Translations under genes and position numbers: made by a program
Assembly: GCF_036711975.1 (NCBI RefSeq)
Contig: NC_091973.1
Coordinates: 3,782,001 to 3,846,000, forward strand
DNA length: 64,000 bases
Origin: Onthophagus taurus
Lineage: Eukaryota; Arthropoda; Insecta; Coleoptera; Scarabaeidae
Direction: 5' to 3'
Notes under the pieces: generated by a model
Databases searched by the model: none
Seen by the model: only the letters and a program-made list of their open reading frames with translations
What the model was told of the DNA's origin: nothing
Shown here: positions 51,723-63,435 of the stretch, one piece after another
Position numbering within the stretch: the stretch's first letter is position 1
Layout: the number at the start of each line of letters is the position of its first letter

Positions 51723-53569
51723 TTATTTATTTTGTGTATTAATAATAATTTCTAAGATAACATCATCAATTGAGAAAAATTCGGTGCTGCTGAAATTAAC
51801 GCCATGTTTCATTTGGTTAATGTCTTTCCATTTTTTATTTATGGGGTAACATGGAAGTGAAATGTTTAAAAATGTTTCATTTTTATGAGACACCTTTAAA
51901 ACCATGTAGAAAGTGTCGCCATCTTTGTTGTTGTTAACCCAACTCCAAATGTGGAAATTATTTGGTTTTTCGTTTAAAATTTTTACGATAAATATTTTAT
52001 TAAAATAATTTATAACATAAGTGTTGTTAACATCATGAATATTTTTTGGGAATAATTTAAAGGAGGAATTAAAATATTGGATAAGCGGCCCGGTGTGGTT
52101 TATTTGAAAGTGTTCTAAAATTAAATTGGAAGAGTCAATCGGATTCGAGCAACTTTGTTCGAATGGGCAAGAAATAAAGCGGGCTTCATCATCAACTCTG
52201 TTAAGGTTTTCGAACGAATTGTGGCAAGATATCGATGATGACGCGCCCAATCGGCTATTTTTATATGACTTTTTAATCGAATTACTTCTTGAAACGGTGG
52301 GACTTCCATTAAAAATTTCCGTCGATGATAACGATTTTGTTTTTAAGCTATTATCGCTTAATCCCAAATTGGAACTCGTATTATTTGTTGATAAATTATC
52401 AACGGACGATGACTTCCCCACCAGTTTCGCCAAAAATTTGTTTGCGTGAGCGTGAGTAACTTTTATATCAGGAACTTTAATTTCCTTTTTTTGTGGAATT
52501 TTAAATATTTGTTGAATTTTATTGTTTCGAATGTTTCCGGGTGTTTCTTTCAATTCAAATATTTCCGTAATTACGTTATAAATCTAAAACAAAAGTATTA
52601 ATAACAAAAAATTAAAAAATTTTTTAACTTACCTGATCGGCTAATAAAGATCTTCCTCTATTTAAACGATTTCTACAAATTGGGCACCTTTCGGTTTTCG
52701 ATCTACAACGAATACAAATTAAGTGGCCGTTATCACATTGATACGAAGGTGGTCCTATTGTATCTAAACATATTGGGCATTCTAGAAATCCGAGGATCGA
52801 TGAAGTACACGCCGTTAATTTTTGAAAATTTCGTGGCATAGGTCCACTACATATCGTCTAAAAAAATTATAAATAATTAATTTAGTATTGAATATACCTT
52901 CAAGGTTGCTTTCAAAGTTAAGAAAAAAACGAAATGCATTAGCGTTCTGTGAAGGTCGAGTAGGACTATTACGCGGTTTTAAAATTGTTCTTTTCCGTTG
53001 CATCTATTGTAAATATCGAGATTATTTATGTAATTCCCACGAAACGATTTTTTTATTTTCCGTTGAAACATCTTCCCCGCGTCATTGTCTTGCGGAGTGT
53101 TGAAGCGAGAAGCGACGATGTGGCTTAAACGTAAACAAGATGATGGTATGGCCAAGGCCATCGAAGGTCATCCGATACATTAAATAGAAATCATAAGGTA
53201 TTCGAACCGAAGACGCTATAACCGGACCTTGTTTTGGAGGTAAAAAAGGAAAAAAGTACCTACCTCTGGGGAACACAAATCGTCTACGCCTGAATTCCAA
53301 AGAAAAAGAGTGACGTTGGATGTTTTCTTGACTAAACTGGCGATGTCCGAGATCTTCTGACCGAGAACGTCTTCTCCGTTAACTTCGAGAAGACAGTCTC
53401 CGTTCATTAAACCCGATTTTTCGGCTGAAGAACCAGGATCTATGGAAGTAATCCAGGGATAGGGATCCCACTTGCTTCTGGTTAAATGAAACCCACAGTT
53501 TCCAGTTTCATCTTTTTCTATGAGCACTGATTTAAGGGACGGATGTCGGGCGTCCGCATCAGAGAGCAT
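51723..53569 (-). CDS. PDZ + RING + SINA-like protein, probable E3 ubiquitin ligase, 463 aa
   Basis: Exons 53569-53264, 52857-52633 and 52583-51723 are joined in phase 0 and give 463 residues. Residues ~13-85 are a PDZ domain with a GF-type binding loop (CGFHL) and the SAEKSGLMNGDCLLEVNG signature. Residues 129-163 form a complete C3HC4 RING (C129, C132, C143, H147, C150, C153, C160, C163; wording as in SIAH: CPICLDTIGPPSYQCDNGHL). A Ser/Asn-rich linker leads to a CCHH-like SINA finger (CPFEQSCSNP, then LILEHFQINH) and a divergent TRAF-like C-terminus. The role inferred is ubiquitin ligation at PDZ-recruited targets. The substrate is unknown and I cannot name an orthologue. The PDZ exon ends in phase 0, convenient for shuffling, and the next gene upstream is a PDZ gene. 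An alternative donor 4 bp downstream would shift the frame. Confidence 0.75.
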
Positions 53570-53983
53570 TTTGCTCCGTTCTGATTGCAGACTTAGCCCG
53601 TTCGAACGGAATCAAGGTTCTCAGAAGACTCGTCGGCCTTCCATGGTGTTTAACACATATAGGTTTGCTGCCGCTCCCGCAACCTTGGATCAGTGAAAAC
53701 AAAACGCTTCGAAAAATAAACTTTATTTAAACACGTAACGCATAATGACACATCCTGACGATCGCCGATTAATAATAAAAAAGTAGCGATACCAATCCGG
53801 GATTCGAGGAATTTTCCGGGTATACAATAATGTGGTAATAGGCAGTCGAAGGTCGTTCGCGACAACCACGAATTTAGTTATACATTATTTTTTTGTTAAA
53901 AAGTTAAGTCTACAAATTAATATATAACTGTTAACTAAATATCTTACCAAGTAGATATAAAACGAAAAAATTTATTTAAATCA

Positions 53984-54472
53984 CTATAATTTTTGCACTA
54001 TATCAAACTTTTTCTTAAAGTCCATAGACTCTTTCTTCGGATCGAATTTCTTCTTCGACGCCAACGTGGCCCTCAACTCAGCTGCCGTCATGTTGAGATT
54101 AAGGGGACCGTTAGCTTCTTGGTTTCCCTTCTTATTTTCTTCCTTCGGCGATGACTTCTCCGGCGTTTTCGTTACATCAGGTCTATCCTCGTCGTCTGGA
54201 TCGATTACCAACAACTTCGTTTCGTCTTGTTCGGCCTTAATCGCTTCAACCACCTGTTTGTGCGTCTTATTTGCGATTGGGACACCGTTCACCTCCAAGA
54301 TTCTGTCGCCTTGTCTTAAGCCGGCTGCTTCAGCCGGAGAATCCTTGTCTACTTTGCCGATATATTGACCCGACTTGCCTTTTTCGGCATGTAAGTTAAA
54401 ACCGTAACCATCGAAGTGGTCCCGTTTGACGATGTGACACAAGCGCGCGTTATTACCATTTATCTTCGACAT
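53984..54472 (-). CDS. Sip1: NHERF1/EBP50-type scaffold with one PDZ domain, 162 aa
   Basis: NHERF proteins tether membrane proteins to ezrin/radixin/moesin and actin. A single uninterrupted exon encodes 162 residues. A PDZ domain at ~10-92 has the GYGFNL carboxylate loop (22-27), [19 protein letters not shown] and the alpha-B helix [11 protein letters not shown] charged Lys/Glu/Pro linker follows. The C-terminus [13 protein letters not shown] matches the ERM-binding tail of human NHERF1 (MDWSKKNELFSNL). Vertebrate NHERF1 has two PDZ domains; insect forms such as Drosophila Sip1 have one. AATAAA (reverse) lies at 53971-53976, just after the stop. The upstream neighbour in transcription is unknown; the downstream one is the PDZ-RING gene. 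Confidence 0.88.
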   Translation of the reverse strand: MSKINGNNARLCHIVKRDHFDGYGFNLHAEKGKSGQYIGKVDKDSPAEAAGLRQGDRILEVNGVPIANKTHKQVVEAIKAEQDETKLLVIDPDDEDRPDVTKTPEKSSPKEENKKGNQEANGPLNLNMTAAELRATLASKKKFDPKKESMDFKKKFDIVQKL

Positions 54473-55725
54473 CTTCTATTTTTTCAGTTTATTCTTCTTT
54501 TTAATAATTTATTGAGGTTGTGTTGAATAATTTTGACCACGTTATGCACCTTTTGGCATGTTTTGATTACACTTGCAGCAGGTGTACTGCTGAATCGACT
54601 CACTCCCGGCAGGTAGAAGTGGTAACTGGTCGTGTCGTTTCGGACTGCGTCAGTTTTCTCCTACCACTGTGTTACCGCCGCGGCAGGAAATTACCTTATA
54701 ACCGAAACTCGTCAATTTTTCCCGTCAAACTTTTATTTAAATATGCCATTTTTTAATAAATTCCATTGTGCGATAAGGAATTATTTATACACGATAAGTT
54801 ACGCAGTTCGATGCTATCTAAATCTTTTTCAATCCGTAATAAAAAAATTACACTACGGTTTTGAAAAAGTTTCTAATGTTTTGAACAATTCTTTTGAAAC
54901 GCGAACAATGGTAAATCAGCTTCTGTTTCCTGTTCGTTTTGATAAGAAAATCGTTTCAGGCTTGTTTATGTATGCGTTCAAACCAAGATTGAGGTCACTT
55001 CATGCAAAAACATTAATTTGTTTGCCCAAAGTATTTCTTTTACTGTCGCAATAAATTGCTCAACTTTATTAAGATGTTTTCGTTTACTACAAATTGATGT
55101 TAATTTATCACAAGACAAAACGTGCAAAGATTAATTTATTTACTGTTCACATTTGTATTCTCACATTTATTACAACCAGATGACTGTCATTTATATTTAT
55201 CAGTAATTTAGTACGATATTATATCGACCTTATTAGACTTATTATATTATTTATATGGTCATAATAAATTTACTGTTATTGGTATTACGTTAACTCTTGC
55301 TTCTTACAAAATTGATTTTGTCACTTCTCACCAATTTGCAACATTTTAATTTAATTTATATGACTCATTCAATTAACAACTTTAAACTGCAATCGAAGCA
55401 ATATTTCGTTTGCGTTACTTCGTTATAAATTACGAAATTTTATTTAAACTTTGTAAATTTTTTTTTAATATATAATTATTAAGGAATTAGTCAAGGTAAG
55501 TAATACTATGTATCCGATGTTTTATGAGACAATTAGATTGCACAACAGGATGTTAGAAGCATTAGATAATCAAACATTATACAGTTGTTCCCTCACATAG
55601 AAATTAAGTAAAGATTTTTGCACACTGAACTATTTCACATTCTTTTTGCAAATTGTAATTCGACCAGCTTCATTCCTGATGTTTTCTTGGCTACAGCAAA
55701 TTTAAACATTTTAAACTTTAACTAT
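54473..55725. other. Upstream flank of NHERF, no gene seen
   Basis: It includes the NHERF 5' UTR/promoter. Open frames at 54520-54756 and 54632-55054 overlap each other in different frames, are low-complexity and match nothing known. No repeats are recognised until the satellite block. Confidence 0.35.
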
Positions 55726-58700
55726 TACCAACCCGTTTTGAAAAATAACTTTTAGTTTTTGAGAAAATAATATTTGAAGTTTTGATAAAATTTTCGATAA
55801 TTTCGCTATAAAATTAATTTCTTGAAGGATCCTTGTGGAAATATCACCAATTATTAATTAAAGTATCCTCTTTTTAATGCAAAAAGCCGTTTTGAAAAAT
55901 CACTTTCAGTTCTTGAGAAATAAATTTTTGAAATGATCGACAATTTTTTCGAATTTTTTAATTTTCGCCGAATAAGTTTTAAAAATTCGTATAAAATCCA
56001 TTTCTTGGAATATGAGTTTGAAAATTTCCCAAAGTGTTAATAAAAGTGTCCTCTTTCCAATGAACCAACCCGTTTCGAAAAATAACTTTTAGTTTTTGAG
56101 AAAACAATATTTGAATTTTTGATAAAATTTTCGATCTTGCAATTTTTTTCGATAATTTCGCTACAAAATTAATTTCTTGAAGGATCCTTGTGGAAATATC
56201 ACCAATTATGAATTAAAGTATCCTCTCTTTAATGCAAAAAGCCGTTTTGAAAAATCACTTTCAGTTCTTAAGAAATAAATTTTTGAAATGATCGAAAATT
56301 TTTTCGAATTTTTCAATTTTCGACGATTAAGTTTTAAAAATTCGTATAAAATCCACTTCTTGAAATATGAGTGTGAAAATTTCCCAAAGTGTTAATAAAA
56401 GTGTCCTCTTTTCAATGAACCAACCCGTTTTGAAAAATAACTTTTAGTTTTTGAGAAAACAATATTTGAAGTTTTGATAAAATTTTCGATCTTGCAATTT
56501 TTTTCGATAATTTCGCTTTAAAATTAATTTCTTGAAGGATCCTTGTGGAAATATCACCAATTATTAATTAAAGTATCCTCTTTTTAATGCAAAAAGCCGT
56601 TTTGAAAAATCACTTTCAGTTCTTGAGAAATAAATTTTTGAAATGATCGATAATTTTTTCGAATTTTTCAATGTTCGCCGATTACGTTTTAAAAATTCGT
56701 ATAAAATCCATTTCTTGGAATATGAGTTTGAAAATTTCCCAAAAGTGTTAAGAAAAGTGTCCTCTTTCCAATGAATCCACCCGTTTTAAAAAATAACTTT
56801 TAGTTTTTGAGAAAACAATATTTGAAGTTTTGATAAAATTTTCGATCTTGCAATTTTTTTCGATAATTTCGCTATAAAATTAATTTCTTGAAGGATCCTT
56901 GTGGAAATATCACCAATTATTAATTAAAGTATCCTCTTTTTAATGCAAAAAGCCGTTTTCAAAAATCACTTTCAGTTTTTGAGAAATAAATTTTTGAAAT
57001 GATCGACAATTTTTCGAATTTTTCAATTTTCGACGATTAAGTTTTAAAAATTCGTATAAAATCCAGTTCTTGGAATATGAGGTTGAAAATTTCCCAAATG
57101 TGTCCTCTTTCCAATGAATCCACCAGTTTTGAAAAATAACTTTTAGTTTTTGAGAAAACAATATTTGAAATTTTGGTAAAATTTTTGATGTTGCAATTTT
57201 TTTCGATAATTTCGCTATAAAATTAATTTCTTGAAATATCCTTGTGGAAATATCACCAATTATGAAATAAAGTATCCTCTTTTTAATGCAAAAAACCGTT
57301 TTGAAAAATCACTTTCAGTTCTTGAGAAATAAATTTTTGAAATAATCGATAATTTTTTCGAATTTTTCAATTTTCGACGATTAAGTTTTAAAAATTCGTA
57401 TAAAATCCACTTCTTGAAATATGAGTGTGAAAATTTCCCAAAGTGTTAATAAAAGTGTCCTCTTTCCAATGAACCAACCCGTTTTGAAAAATAACTTTTA
57501 GTTTTTGAGAAAACAATATTTGAAGTTTTGATAAAATTTTCGATGTTGCAATTTTTTTCGATAATTTCGCTATAAAATTAATTTCTTGAAGGATCCTTGT
57601 GGAAATATCACCAATTATTAATTAAAGTATCCTCTTTTTAATGCAAAAAGCCGTTTTGAAAAATCACTTTCAGTTCTTGAGAAATAAATTTTTGAAATGA
57701 TCGATAATTTTTTCGAATTTTTCAATTTTCGCCGATTAAGTTTTAAAAATTCGTATAAAATCTATTTCTTGGAATATGAGTTTGAAAATTTCCCAAAGTG
57801 TTAATAAAAGTGTCCTCTTTCCAATGAACCAACCCGTTTTGAAAAATAACTTTTAGTTTTTGAGAAAACAATATTTGAAGTTTTGGTAAAATTTTCGATG
57901 TTGCAATTTTTTTCGATAATTTCGCTATAAAATTAATTTCTTGAAGGATCCTTGTGGAAATATCACCAATTATTAATTAAAGTATCCTCTTTTTAATGCA
58001 AAAAGCCGTTTTGAAAAATCACTTTCAATTCTGGAGAAATAAATTTTTGAAATGATCGATAATTTTTTCGAATTTTTCAATTTTCGACGATTAAGTTTCA
58101 AAAATTCGTATAAAATCCAGTTCTTGGAATATGAGGTTGAAAATTTCCCAAAAGTGTTAATAAAAGTGTCCTCTTTCCAATGAACCAACCCGTTTTGAAA
58201 AATAACTTTTAGTTCTTGAGAAAACAATATTTGAAGTTTTGCTAAAATTTTCGATGTTGCAATTTTTTTCGATAATTTCGCTATAAAATTTTCTTGAAGG
58301 ATCCTTGTGGAAATATCACCAATTATTAATTAAAGTATCCTCTCTTTAATGCAAAAAGCCGTTTTGAAAAATCACTTTCAGTTCTTGAGAAATAAATTTT
58401 TGAAATGATCGATAATTTTTTCGAATTTTTCAATTTTCGACGATTAAGTTTTAAAAATTCGTATAAAATCCACTTCTTGAAATATGAGTGTGAAAATTTC
58501 CCAAAGTGTTAATAAAAGTGTCCTCTTTTCAATGAACCAACCCGTTTTGAAAAATAACTTTTAGTTTTTGAGAAAACAATATTTGAAGTTTTGGTAAAAT
58601 TTTCGATGTTGCAATTTTTTTCGATAATTTCGCTATAAAATTAATTTCTTGAAGGATCCTTGTGGAAATATCACCAATTATGAATTAAAGTATCGTCTTT

Positions 58701-59025
58701 TTAATGCAAAAAGCCGTTTTGAAAAATCACTTTCAATTCTTGAGAAATAAATTTTTGAAATGATCGACAATTTTTTCGAATTTTTCAATTTTCGACGATT
58801 AAGTTTTAAAAATTCGTATAAAATCCAGTTCTTGGAATATGAGTATGAAAATTTTCCAAAGTGTTAATAAAAGTGTTCTCTTTTCAATGAACCAACCCGT
58901 TTTGAAAAATAACTTTTAGTTTTTGAGAAAATAATATTTGAAGTTTTGATAAAATTTTCGATGTTGCAATTTTCATAGAGAACTTGCAAAATTTGCTATA
59001 AAATTAATTTCTTGAAGGATCATTA
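55726..59025. repeat. Satellite-like tandem array, 355-bp dimeric unit, about nine copies
   Basis: The landmark GAAGGATCCTTGTGG starts at 55824, 56179, 56534, 56890, (variant 57233), 57588, 57943, 58296, 58651 and 59014, giving a period of 355 bp. Each unit is a dimer of related halves: AACCCGTTTTGAAAAATAAC with TTTTAGTTTTTGAGAAAACA, and AAGCCGTTTTGAAAAATCAC with TTTCAGTTCTTGAGAAATAA. The halves are about 172 and 183 bp and clearly diverged. The first unit lacks 18 bp (the ATCTTGCAATTTTTTTCG stretch). Similarity between units is high, so the array is young or homogenised. There is no coding sequence. The length class matches typical beetle satellites, which is only circumstantial. Confidence 0.92.
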
Positions 59026-59056
59026 CTCTTTATAGACATTTAAACTTACTAACTCT

Positions 59057-59150
59057 CTGTTAGTTAGCAGACGATTAGTTAGCGCAAGGTTAGTTAGCAC
59101 AAGGTTAGTTAGCACAAGGTTAGTTAGCAGAAGATTAATTAGCACAATAT
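59057..59150 (+). repeat. Short tandem repeat, GTTAGTTAGCACAAG type
   Basis: GTTAGTTAGC plus ACAAG, AGAAG or GCAAG recurs about six times with an 18-bp period, just after the satellite block. Small and imperfect. Confidence 0.7.
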
Positions 59151-59664
59151 TAACAATATGTAATATAATATAAAACCGATAATCTACATTTAGTAGATAA
59201 TCTGAAATAGTAAAAATATATCTCTTTATGACGCATCTCTAAAGAATGCGATATTTAAAATAAAACTTTACAATTAGAGAAGAGAGAGTTAGAAAATGCC
59301 TTATACCAAGACACAATAAATATATAATTTAAATTCAAGCGATGAATTGTCAATGAAATTCCAAAATGATTTTCACTTTTGAACTTGATTTCACGAATTG
59401 TTTTTGTCCCATTTCTATGAACGCGTAAACAATTAAATCGGGAAAATTACCGGGAATGTATCGTAATTGAAATTGCATCACGTCAATAAAAATACAATGA
59501 AATCATCTATATAACGAACGATTTATTTAAAAAAAAATTATTACATGTACAAAAATAACTGTACTCTTATCGAAGGTATAAACAATAACCAATATATATT
59601 ATCTTTGGAGTTTAGTGGTAACTTAAGTAACAACACTAAGTACGGATGTTATTATTTTTTTCAT

Positions 59665-61746
59665 TTACTCCTTTTTAAGTTCTTGAAGAGCGGTGTGTAT
59701 TCTAAAATGTAATCTGGCTTCCAAGAAATACCTGGCAAAATTCTTTTTGGCGTCTTCAAATGCCCCAATAGCTTTTTCAGTGTTGCCTTGATCCCATTCA
59801 AGGAGCCCAATTTCAACAACAGCGAATGGGACAGTGTAGGTATCTTCAACGATGTTCTTTTGTAACGCTAAAACACCTTCCAAAGCTTCTAAAGCTTGTA
59901 ACGGACTATTAAGTTGTCTTAAACAAGCCCCTTTAAGTAACAATAAAACAGCTTTTTTATCGGTGTCGTATTTATTTTTTCCACCATCCAAGCTTTTTTC
60001 GGCAGATTCGATCAATTTAAGAATATTTCCTGCTACTTTTTGATTGCCTTTAAGAATTTTAAACATATTCCAAAGATACATCAATTCTAAGATTGGTACG
60101 ATGAGGTTGTTTGGGTTGTCTAAGTATCTTTCGGCTTTCTTAACGCAGAATTTCTCTATTGGGATTGATTTTCCCGCGACGCGTTGTTTGTATTTGATGG
60201 TTTTCCTATAAATTGATATTAATTAATTGATTTATTTAAGAATTTTGATTTATTACTTTAATAATTCTTCAATGGTGGCTTTTTGTTGGTCGTTTGGTTT
60301 GTTGTTGCACGACATGAGCATGATTGCGAATTTTTGGTAACAATACGATGTCCTTGACCATTTACTCTTCTCGATTAAATAAGTTGTGAATTGTTCGGCT
60401 TGGCCCCATTCTTGTTTTAAACTGAAAAGTGATTTAATTAATTAAGTTTTATTTTTATGAAATGAGAAAGTACCAGTTGACCCAAGTTAATTCCCAGTAA
60501 CAGAAATGATGGAATTGTTCCCATTTATCTTGGGATTTCCAAGCTTTGGTGTACCATTCTATCGCGCCATCTAAGTTACATTTCATAAACTCCATTCTTC
60601 CTTTGAAAAAGTTGAACCAAACGCCGTTTGGGTATTTGGAGGATTGGTTGGCAAGGATTTTTTCGCAAATATCGAATCCGTCGGCGACGTGGACGTCGCT
60701 TAAAACGTACATGGTGATGAGGTGGTAGCCCAAAAGCACCATCGCGCAAAGTACTTGGTGAAGACCTTGATTTTCGAAGCCAGATTGGAGATCCGCCAAA
60801 CCAAGCTCTTTGTTGCCAGAGAACCCGATGAATTCAAGTAATTTAATAACGCGACCTGGTAACATGGATATCATCAAGTTGAAAGCACCCAAACCGAGTT
60901 TAACCCCGCTCTCAAAGTGGACTTTCGTTGGGGAAGATCCCCAATTTTTTTCTTGGAGGATTTGGGAGCAATCCTTCATCGAGTTGAAACACGACCGGAT
61001 TTTTAAGCCAGCCTTGATGAAGCTGGCTAAAGTTTCATCTTCCATAAAAGTCAACAACGCCTTCAAAAGCAAACATTCTGCGTAACATTGTTCGGCGTGA
61101 GCCTCCATTTCGGTGTATTGCTCATAGTTGGTTTTACCCACCATGCTTTTAACCGATTCGCTTATGGTGTTCTTCTTCCTGTAGCGATTACATACACTTA
61201 ATGTCAATTTCAAAGCATTACTTGCTTCCCCAATGTAGTGAGGATCGAATGTTAACACAGCTTCCAAGAAATAAAATACTGAGTTGCCCAGCGAATGATA
61301 CAAACTTGAATTAGCACTATTAAAAGATAAAGATAATTATTTTAGGTAAGTTTGGATTTTAAGGTACACTTACTATGGTGTCACCAAACCTCGAGCTTCA
61401 TCAAACTTATTATTGAAGAAATAATCAATGGCCAATTGAGCTTCTTGCAACGATTTTTCCAGCGTCATATCAGCTGGCCTAATATTGAAAAAATTTAATA
61501 AAAAATTAATTATTAAAATAATAAAACTTACATATCATAGGTTTCGCAAGCATCTTGGAACTAAAATATTAAAAAAAAATAATTAAAAATAGAATAGATT
61601 CGAAATTAGATTACTAACGTCATCAAAATCATCGTCTTCAACAGCGTACATCTTGTGTTCTTTGGTTTTAACTACAACACGAGAAAATAAATATTATTAT
61701 TTGATATATATTTATAAAATTAATATTATCGAATCTTACAGCGCAT
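59665..61746 (-). CDS. TTC39: Tetratricopeptide repeat protein 39 (TTC39), 580 aa
   Basis: Seven coding exons, 61746-61740, 61671-61619, 61560-61532, 61478-61374, 61316-60474, 60421-60257 and 60205-59665, keep frame throughout and give 580 residues. The family core is clear: LEKSLQEAQLAIDYFFNNKF, SLYHSLGNSVFYFLEAVLTF, FESGVKLGLGAFNLMISMLP, GRVIKLLEFIGFSGNKELGL, NGVWFNFFKGRMEFMKCNLD, and TPR-like helices to the end (ALEALEGVLALQKN). TTC39 proteins are helical-repeat cytosolic proteins; TTC39B affects LXR turnover and lipid metabolism in mammals, and the insect role is unknown. The first coding exon is only 7 nt (ATGCGCT). The first residues, MRFKTKEHKMYAVEDDD, include an in-frame ATG at 61651 that could also start the protein. 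The donor of exon 2 is GTTAGT. Confidence 0.9.
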
Positions 61747-61878
61747 TTTTACAAAATATTAAAACGTTTTTAGAACGAAATGGAAACGAAACAAGCTTCG
61801 CGACGACATGAAACTTAAATGTGAAAACGTTCGGTGAAATGTGGAGGAAGGAAAGTAAAGAAAGTCGAGGCTACTAAC

Positions 61879-61902
61879 CTTGTAGACTTCCCGAAGACGA
61901 AG
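61879..61902 (-). other. Possible alternative 24-nt exon upstream of TTC39
   Basis: Reading the minus strand, TTTGCAG precedes and GTTAGT follows a 24-nt segment that would end in phase 1. If spliced to the exon at 61671 it would give SSSGSLQVKTKEHKMYAV, with the frame kept. It would need a further upstream exon, and none is clearly seen. It may also be 5' UTR, or chance. Confidence 0.25.
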
Positions 61903-63435
61903 CTGCAAATTATTGTTTATTCGCGGAGTTCGAAATGGTTATATACCGCGGTTTGCACTTGAAATGCTATCTTTAATGCGATAACGTTGACCACTTAAAT
62001 TTTAAATAACATTTTGTGCCTATTTATGGATTATTTAATACATTTCCGTTATTCCCAATTATTTCGCATTAATTATTAAATCACAATTAAATGCGATGCT
62101 GAGTGCAAAAACAAAAAGAACTTGAAATTTTTTATATTCGAATACATAATTTATTAAAACAGATAAGTTGAAGTACTTCAACTAATAAATAACACTATGA
62201 AGTGGTTTATAGACATCATCACACTCAAGTAAATTAATTGTTTAAGCAAGGTTGTAATTAAAAATAAAAATTTAAATAAAAATCCCAACATATAACTTAT
62301 ATAATCAATATTATTTAATTTAAAAAAAACCATATCAAAAAATAAAGATCAGGACCTCACCTAAATATCTAGATTTAGCAGCGTCGAGTACAAAAATCTT
62401 AGATACACGATAAGAAATTGCTTACTCATTGTGTGATAAATCTTATGTAAAAATCTAACAGAACTTGACGTATCGATGGACTTATTATCGATAAACAATA
62501 ACAAATTAAGGAAACCCGGGAATAATTTTACCTTAGAATTTCCACACGAACGAAACGGACGCTGCTACACAACTAAAACCGAATCAATGATTTTTTGTAA
62601 AAAAATAACATGTACTGTTTGTAATTAAAATATCAGACGATCCGTGTAGCATAAACATTCCCTCCTCTTTTATTATCAAGTTTTACGTACACAATTTATT
62701 ACTCATTACGCCTTCCGCCAACTATTAATTTAGCACCATCTGTGAAAAGGAAGTTGAAGTAACAGCGCATGTGCAAAGTATTAAAATAAAATTTTTTTGA
62801 ACAGTATTGATTATTGAAATTTTCAAACTATTTTGTAACGCCAATCTCAACTTCGATCTTTCAAAACAAGAAAAAATTATTTTAGATAAGTTACATCTTC
62901 GTTGGAGTCTAACTAATTGTAAGATAAGATAATGCTTAATGGTTCCAGATATTATTAAAACAAATAAATTTGATAATATATATATTTCATTGCCTAAATA
63001 TTAATTTGGCGCCAAAGTCTTACCGTGTAGCGGGCATCAATACCATGTAAAACGAGTTTAGTCGCTTCCCGCTAAAGATGTGAAATACGCGCGAAATGAC
63101 TTTAGTCGCTTCCAGCGCAAGATGTGTTAAAATACTATAATATGTAATGTTTTTGGGCAAAGTATAAAGTTTCCAAAAACATGAAACTGTGTTAATTTGT
63201 TTGGAATAGGGAAAATAAAACATCGTGAAATTCTATTAAATAAACCCTCTGATTTAATCTTAAAGTAATGTAATACATTCGCCTCTTGTTAAGCTTTTTT
63301 TTCTCTACAATATCCGTAATAATAATAACCAACACTACCGACGTGGAAAACACGTCCAACAATTGAGTCAACAATATTATGGCACTGGTTATAATATCAC
63401 CCGATTCTATAAGTACGTGTTAAAGTAACAAAGTT
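61903..63435. other. TTC39 upstream region, no gene seen
   Basis: AT-rich. Only short overlapping frames are present (63020-63374 minus) with no family resemblance. A GTCGCTTCC motif occurs twice (63061, 63106) in a short direct repeat with AAGATGTG and GAAAT. Nothing else is supported. Confidence 0.35.

Noticed and set aside
54520-55054. Plus-strand frames upstream of NHERF
   Set aside because: Two frames overlap out of phase, the sequence is AT-rich low complexity, and no family is recognised.
56940-58227. Minus-strand frames (73 and 84 codons) in the satellite
   Set aside because: Translations of the 355-bp unit, repeated with the array.
55726-59025. Identification as the Tribolium TCAST satellite
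   Set aside because: The length class is similar, but I cannot confirm sequence identity from memory, so no name is given.
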